Assembly: GCA_023230455.1 (NCBI GenBank)
Contig: JALNXH010000005.1
Span: 1 to 64,000, forward strand
Source of the DNA: Rhodocyclaceae bacterium
Lineage (GTDB): Bacteria; Pseudomonadota; Gammaproteobacteria; Burkholderiales; Rhodocyclaceae
Direction of reading: 5' to 3'
DNA: 64,000 nucleotides
Every line of letters starts with the position of its first letter. Position 1 is the stretch's first letter. The translations under genes and the position numbers were made by a program. Of the stretch, positions 61,270 through 64,000 are shown piece by piece. The notes beneath the pieces are model-generated. The model saw nothing but the letters and a program-made list of their open reading frames with translations, did not search any database and was not told where the DNA came from.

Positions 61270-62367
61270 ATGCGCGCTACGGTAAAGTCGATTGCCGATA
61301 TTTATGCCCTTCGGTTCCAATCATGTACCTACGATGCAGTCGCTGTTGACGTTAGGACGCTGAAATACGATGGCGTGCTCCAATATGCGATTAAGTATGC
61401 TTTCTGGGCCCTGAAGCTCGGCGGGATATTGACGCTAATCGACGAGGGCTCAAAAGATGATGGCGTGTCGAACCGGCGCCTTGACTTCTGGCAGGTAAAG
61501 CACGAGTTATTCAAGGGTGTGAAGAGTGCGGCGGAGGTCATGCGGCTCGACAATGCCGAAGGTGTGCTGGTCGTCAAAAAGGTCCAGGATCCTTACCGTA
61601 ACGATGGCTTTTCGTTCGGCATTATTTTCAGCGGAAACCAGCAGGAAATCCCATTCCTGACGCAATCAGTCAGATCCATCCTCGACTCAGCCGCGACTTC
61701 ACCCCTGCCGTTCGAGATCATCGTGTGCGGGCCGAGTAGTTTTGATTTTTCGGCACTCACGGCGGAATTCGGTAGCGCCCAGTTTCGGTACCACGCGTTC
61801 GATTTTGACCCTGCGAACAAGCGCGTGATGATTGCGGCGAAGAAGGCAGAGCTTTACCTCCAGTGCCAGTTCAATGTAGTCGCCATCAATCACACTCGGA
61901 TTCTGTATGCGGCGGACTTCACGGAAAGAGTGGCGGGCCGGAAATTCGACGCATTTATTCCGCGTGTCGATGCCTTCCATGGTGGACATCAGATTCGCTA
62001 CTTGGATTACAGCCTGCTGGAGTCGTACAACATGGCTGCGGTACCGCGGTACAGGTCCATCTCTGCGTCGATGATCGACGGGGATTTCCTGTATTCGCTC
62101 AAGCGGCGCGTGCCTTACATGGATGGTGGAATCAATGTTTTCAACAAGGCCACCATCGACTTCAATCCATTCTGCCCTCATATTGCCTGGGGCGAGGGCG
62201 AGGACATCATGACCGCGAACATGCTCACGGCGTCCGGTGCCTTAATCGACTATTTCGACGATATTCTGTGTACCTCGTCTACTGTGAAGATTGCAGTGCT
62301 AACTTCGCCCGTTGCCCTGTTCAAACAGAAGTTGAAGAAGGCGCTCGTGAGGCGCGGACTGTACTAG
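61270..62367 (+). CDS. Glycosyltransferase with an N-terminal methyltransferase-like remnant
   Basis: 365 residues from the ATG at 61270. Residues 1-105 read like the second half of a SAM methyltransferase (Y-D-A-V-A-V-D-V, L-K-L-G-G-I-L-T-L-I-D-E-G) with no SAM-binding loop. From about 115 a GT-A-type fold follows (F-S-F-G-I-I-F-S-G-N, Q-S-V-R-S-I-L-D-S, F-E-I-I-V-C-G-P-S). A D-x-D-like motif is not clear; I-P-R-V-D and Y-M-D-G-G-I-N-V-F near 280 may serve. Likely sugar transfer, specificity unknown. Confidence 0.72.
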   Translation: MRATVKSIADIYALRFQSCTYDAVAVDVRTLKYDGVLQYAIKYAFWALKLGGILTLIDEGSKDDGVSNRRLDFWQVKHELFKGVKSAAEVMRLDNAEGVLVVKKVQDPYRNDGFSFGIIFSGNQQEIPFLTQSVRSILDSAATSPLPFEIIVCGPSSFDFSALTAEFGSAQFRYHAFDFDPANKRVMIAAKKAELYLQCQFNVVAINHTRILYAADFTERVAGRKFDAFIPRVDAFHGGHQIRYLDYSLLESYNMAAVPRYRSISASMIDGDFLYSLKRRVPYMDGGINVFNKATIDFNPFCPHIAWGEGEDIMTANMLTASGALIDYFDDILCTSSTVKIAVLTSPVALFKQKLKKALVRRGLY

Positions 62368-62452
62368 CCTGCCGGCAAATGTGCCGCATCGTCATTGTCG
62401 CGACTGCTGCTTGGTGTTAGTGATTTTCAAACTTTAAGAAAATTGTGTCCGT

Positions 62453-63667
62453 ATGAATGATCGTTCAGTCTTGCTGGTGTTTGATGAGGTGCCATATCCG
62501 ATGACGAACGGCGGGCGGATAGATTCCTATTTTCACGCGAAATCATTGCGCGCCGTCGGATGCCACGTCTTCCTTCTGTTTGCGTACACTTTCCAGGCTG
62601 AATTCGATGAATTCGTGAAGGTCGCGCCGGATATCTGCGACGGTTTCTTTGCGTTCCAGCGTAACAAGCGGCAGCTCAAGGATGTCTTCAGCGCCGTTCC
62701 CTATATCGTCAAGAACCGGAAGCCCTCTTCAAAGGTGATTGAGGCGATTGGGCGGAAATTCTCCGGCGTCCGTTTCGATCTTGTCATCGAGGCCCAGCTA
62801 AATGCGCACTTGTTGGCGTCGGAAGTTCACCAGATCCTATACCCCAATTCGGTATACCTTCACCGGATGCTTAACATCGAAACCACGCTGCTGGCATCGA
62901 CGTTTCAGGCCTCGAAAATAGTCAGCCTCCGGAAGTGGTTCTTTGCCCTCGAAGCCCTCAAGATGTGGTTCTATGAGCGTAAAGTGTATGAGCAGTTCGA
63001 ACACATTGCTGCCATTTCTTCCTACGAGCAGAATTTGCTTGCGAAGAAATTTCCGGGGAAGAAAATATTCTGGCTGCCGCCGTTTTTCGATTTCGCACCC
63101 CGGACGGAATTGACGCCTGCCGAGATGGACGAATACGACGCCCTGCTGTCCCGGACGAAGGGCCGACCCGTAGCGTTGCTGACGGCCAACTTCTCGGGTG
63201 GAATGACGGTCAAACAGGTGCGGTGGTTTCTCAATGATGTTTTGCCGCTTGTGCGCAAGCTGGTACCCGATTTGTTGGTGGTCGTGGCCGGCCGCGAAGC
63301 CGCATCGCATTTCGAATCCGGCGAATCCGTGCTGGTAGTGAATAACTACGGTTCGGTCAAGCCGTTGATGAAGCTGTGTGGTGTATTAGTGGTCGCCACG
63401 ACCGGCCGTGGGGGCGTAAAGCTTAAACTCATGGAAGCGCTGGGATACAAGAAACCCATCATTTCCACCGTCAGCGGGGTGTTTGGCTCCGGTCTCGAAA
63501 AGGTGGTGCCTAATACAGATGATCCCCAGATGTTCGCGCAACTGTGTGCACGGGCTTTCGCCGATCCGGATTCGAGTAAGGTGACTCAGTCATTTTTCGA
63601 GTCCCGTTATAACTGCGAATCCAATGCACGTGAGATGCTGGACCGGGTGCTCGGCGCTGAGAGCTAA
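62453..63667 (+). CDS. Glycosyltransferase, GT-B fold (family 4-like)
   Basis: 404 residues. The N-terminal half has P-Y-P-M-T-N-G-G-R-I-D-S-Y-F-H-A as the acceptor-side loop. The C-terminal half has G-V-K-L-K-L-M-E-A-L-G-Y-K-K-P-I-I-S-T near 325-345, the E-x7-E-like donor motif region. Preceding bases hold no clear ribosome site. It is a cytosolic or membrane-associated enzyme building the repeat unit. Confidence 0.85.
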   Translation: MNDRSVLLVFDEVPYPMTNGGRIDSYFHAKSLRAVGCHVFLLFAYTFQAEFDEFVKVAPDICDGFFAFQRNKRQLKDVFSAVPYIVKNRKPSSKVIEAIGRKFSGVRFDLVIEAQLNAHLLASEVHQILYPNSVYLHRMLNIETTLLASTFQASKIVSLRKWFFALEALKMWFYERKVYEQFEHIAAISSYEQNLLAKKFPGKKIFWLPPFFDFAPRTELTPAEMDEYDALLSRTKGRPVALLTANFSGGMTVKQVRWFLNDVLPLVRKLVPDLLVVVAGREAASHFESGESVLVVNNYGSVKPLMKLCGVLVVATTGRGGVKLKLMEALGYKKPIISTVSGVFGSGLEKVVPNTDDPQMFAQLCARAFADPDSSKVTQSFFESRYNCESNAREMLDRVLGAES

Positions 63668-63674
63668 GGTCACT

Positions 63675-64000
63675 ATGAAGCATATTCTCATCATTTCGAA
63701 CCTCTTCCCGCCGGCGGTCATCGGCGGGGCGGAGAAAATTGCAGCGCAACTTGCCCTGTTGCTGAAGTCGCGATACAAGGTGACCGTGCTCACGCTGAGT
63801 GGGAACGGGCAGGATGTGGTGGACAACTGGAATGGCATCAAGGTTTACCGTCTTGCCATCCGGAACTCGTATTATCCTTTTGCAGAGGCTTCACCGTCGG
63901 CCATGAGGAAGCTGCTATGGCACAGAAAGGACGCATGGAATCAGGACATGCGCGAGGTGCTGCGGCCTATTCTAGCGTCTGAGAAACCGGATATTGTCAA
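63675..64000 (+). CDS. Glycosyltransferase family 4-like, 5' part (runs off the window)
   Basis: 108 residues visible, starting MKHILIISNLFPPAVIGGAE. The F-P-P-x-x-x-G-G-A-E pattern is typical of the N-terminal domain of GT4 enzymes. The start lies seven bases after the previous stop. The donor-binding half is outside the window. Confidence 0.82.
   Translation, partial: MKHILIISNLFPPAVIGGAEKIAAQLALLLKSRYKVTVLTLSGNGQDVVDNWNGIKVYRLAIRNSYYPFAEASPSAMRKLLWHRKDAWNQDMREVLRPILASEKPDIV

Overview
The window looks like chromosomal DNA of a diazotrophic betaproteobacterium, most likely of the Rhodocyclales. The base composition is GC-rich. Diagnostic content is a nifL-nifA pair divergent from an Rnf complex operon, a lexA-imuA-imuB-dnaE2 mutagenesis cassette, a GlrK/GlrR-type two-component system, and an exopolysaccharide locus with an EPS-associated MarR regulator. 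The taxonomic placement is inference from gene content; no 16S or marker gene is present.

Layout. 1-566: the left edge of an IS5-type element that appears to have cut a brnT toxin gene, then REP-like repeats. 579-4007 (minus): nifL-nifA-nifZ. 4038-4260: a divergent control region with a sigma-54 promoter facing each way and two TGT-N10-ACA NifA sites. 4304-9861 (plus): rnfABCDGEH, predicted to feed low-potential electrons to nitrogenase. 10008-12900: a small ORF, an NlpC/P60 protein, tRNA-Ser(UGA), a DUF4143 ATPase and decayed higBA. 12918-17223: housekeeping genes (phosphatase, BI-1 family protein, rlmD, a FecR-domain protein). 17256-23041: a LexA operator followed by lexA, imuA, imuB and dnaE2 with overlapping ends, an SOS mutasome operon.

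23069-25774 (minus): five small exported-protein genes behind a sigma-54 promoter with two TGTC-N10-GACA sites, the motif known for GlrR. The glrK-lipoprotein-glrR genes lie immediately upstream and are themselves the end of an overlapping gene run mgtC-amrB-amrA-amrS-glrK-lipoprotein-glrR (32990-26002). 33032-39963: ispD-ispF, thpR, a cNMP-binding protein, an AI-2E family permease, bacteriohemerythrin, tatD, an H-NS protein and glmS.

39978-64000: envelope and exopolysaccharide region. It has a yjbF lipoprotein gene and a YjbH-type barrel fused to a PAP2 phosphatase, a Gly/Ala-rich exported protein, and a sigma-54 promoter in front of a Wza-like exporter and a Wzz-like protein. Two HEPN/MNT modules, an EPS-associated MarR regulator, manC, gmd and a gmd paralogue follow. 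The right end carries an unrecognised set (GDPD-like, HAD, two NTP-transferases, cupin), acyltransferases, a flippase and glycosyltransferases running off the right edge.

Main points for a second look: palindromic repeats inserted in frame inside manC; a MITE-like palindromic element that seems to have replaced the start of the YjbH-PAP2 gene; the predicted GlrR regulon encoding two members of an unrecognised protein family; a decayed neuB; and shared NifA control of nifLA and rnf. Stretches of 100-260 bases at 9862-10007, 10800-10980, 11110-11284, 12476-12533, 13512-13726, 45120-45323 and 37986-38084 show nothing I can name beyond the sites listed (37986-38060 is notably AT-rich).
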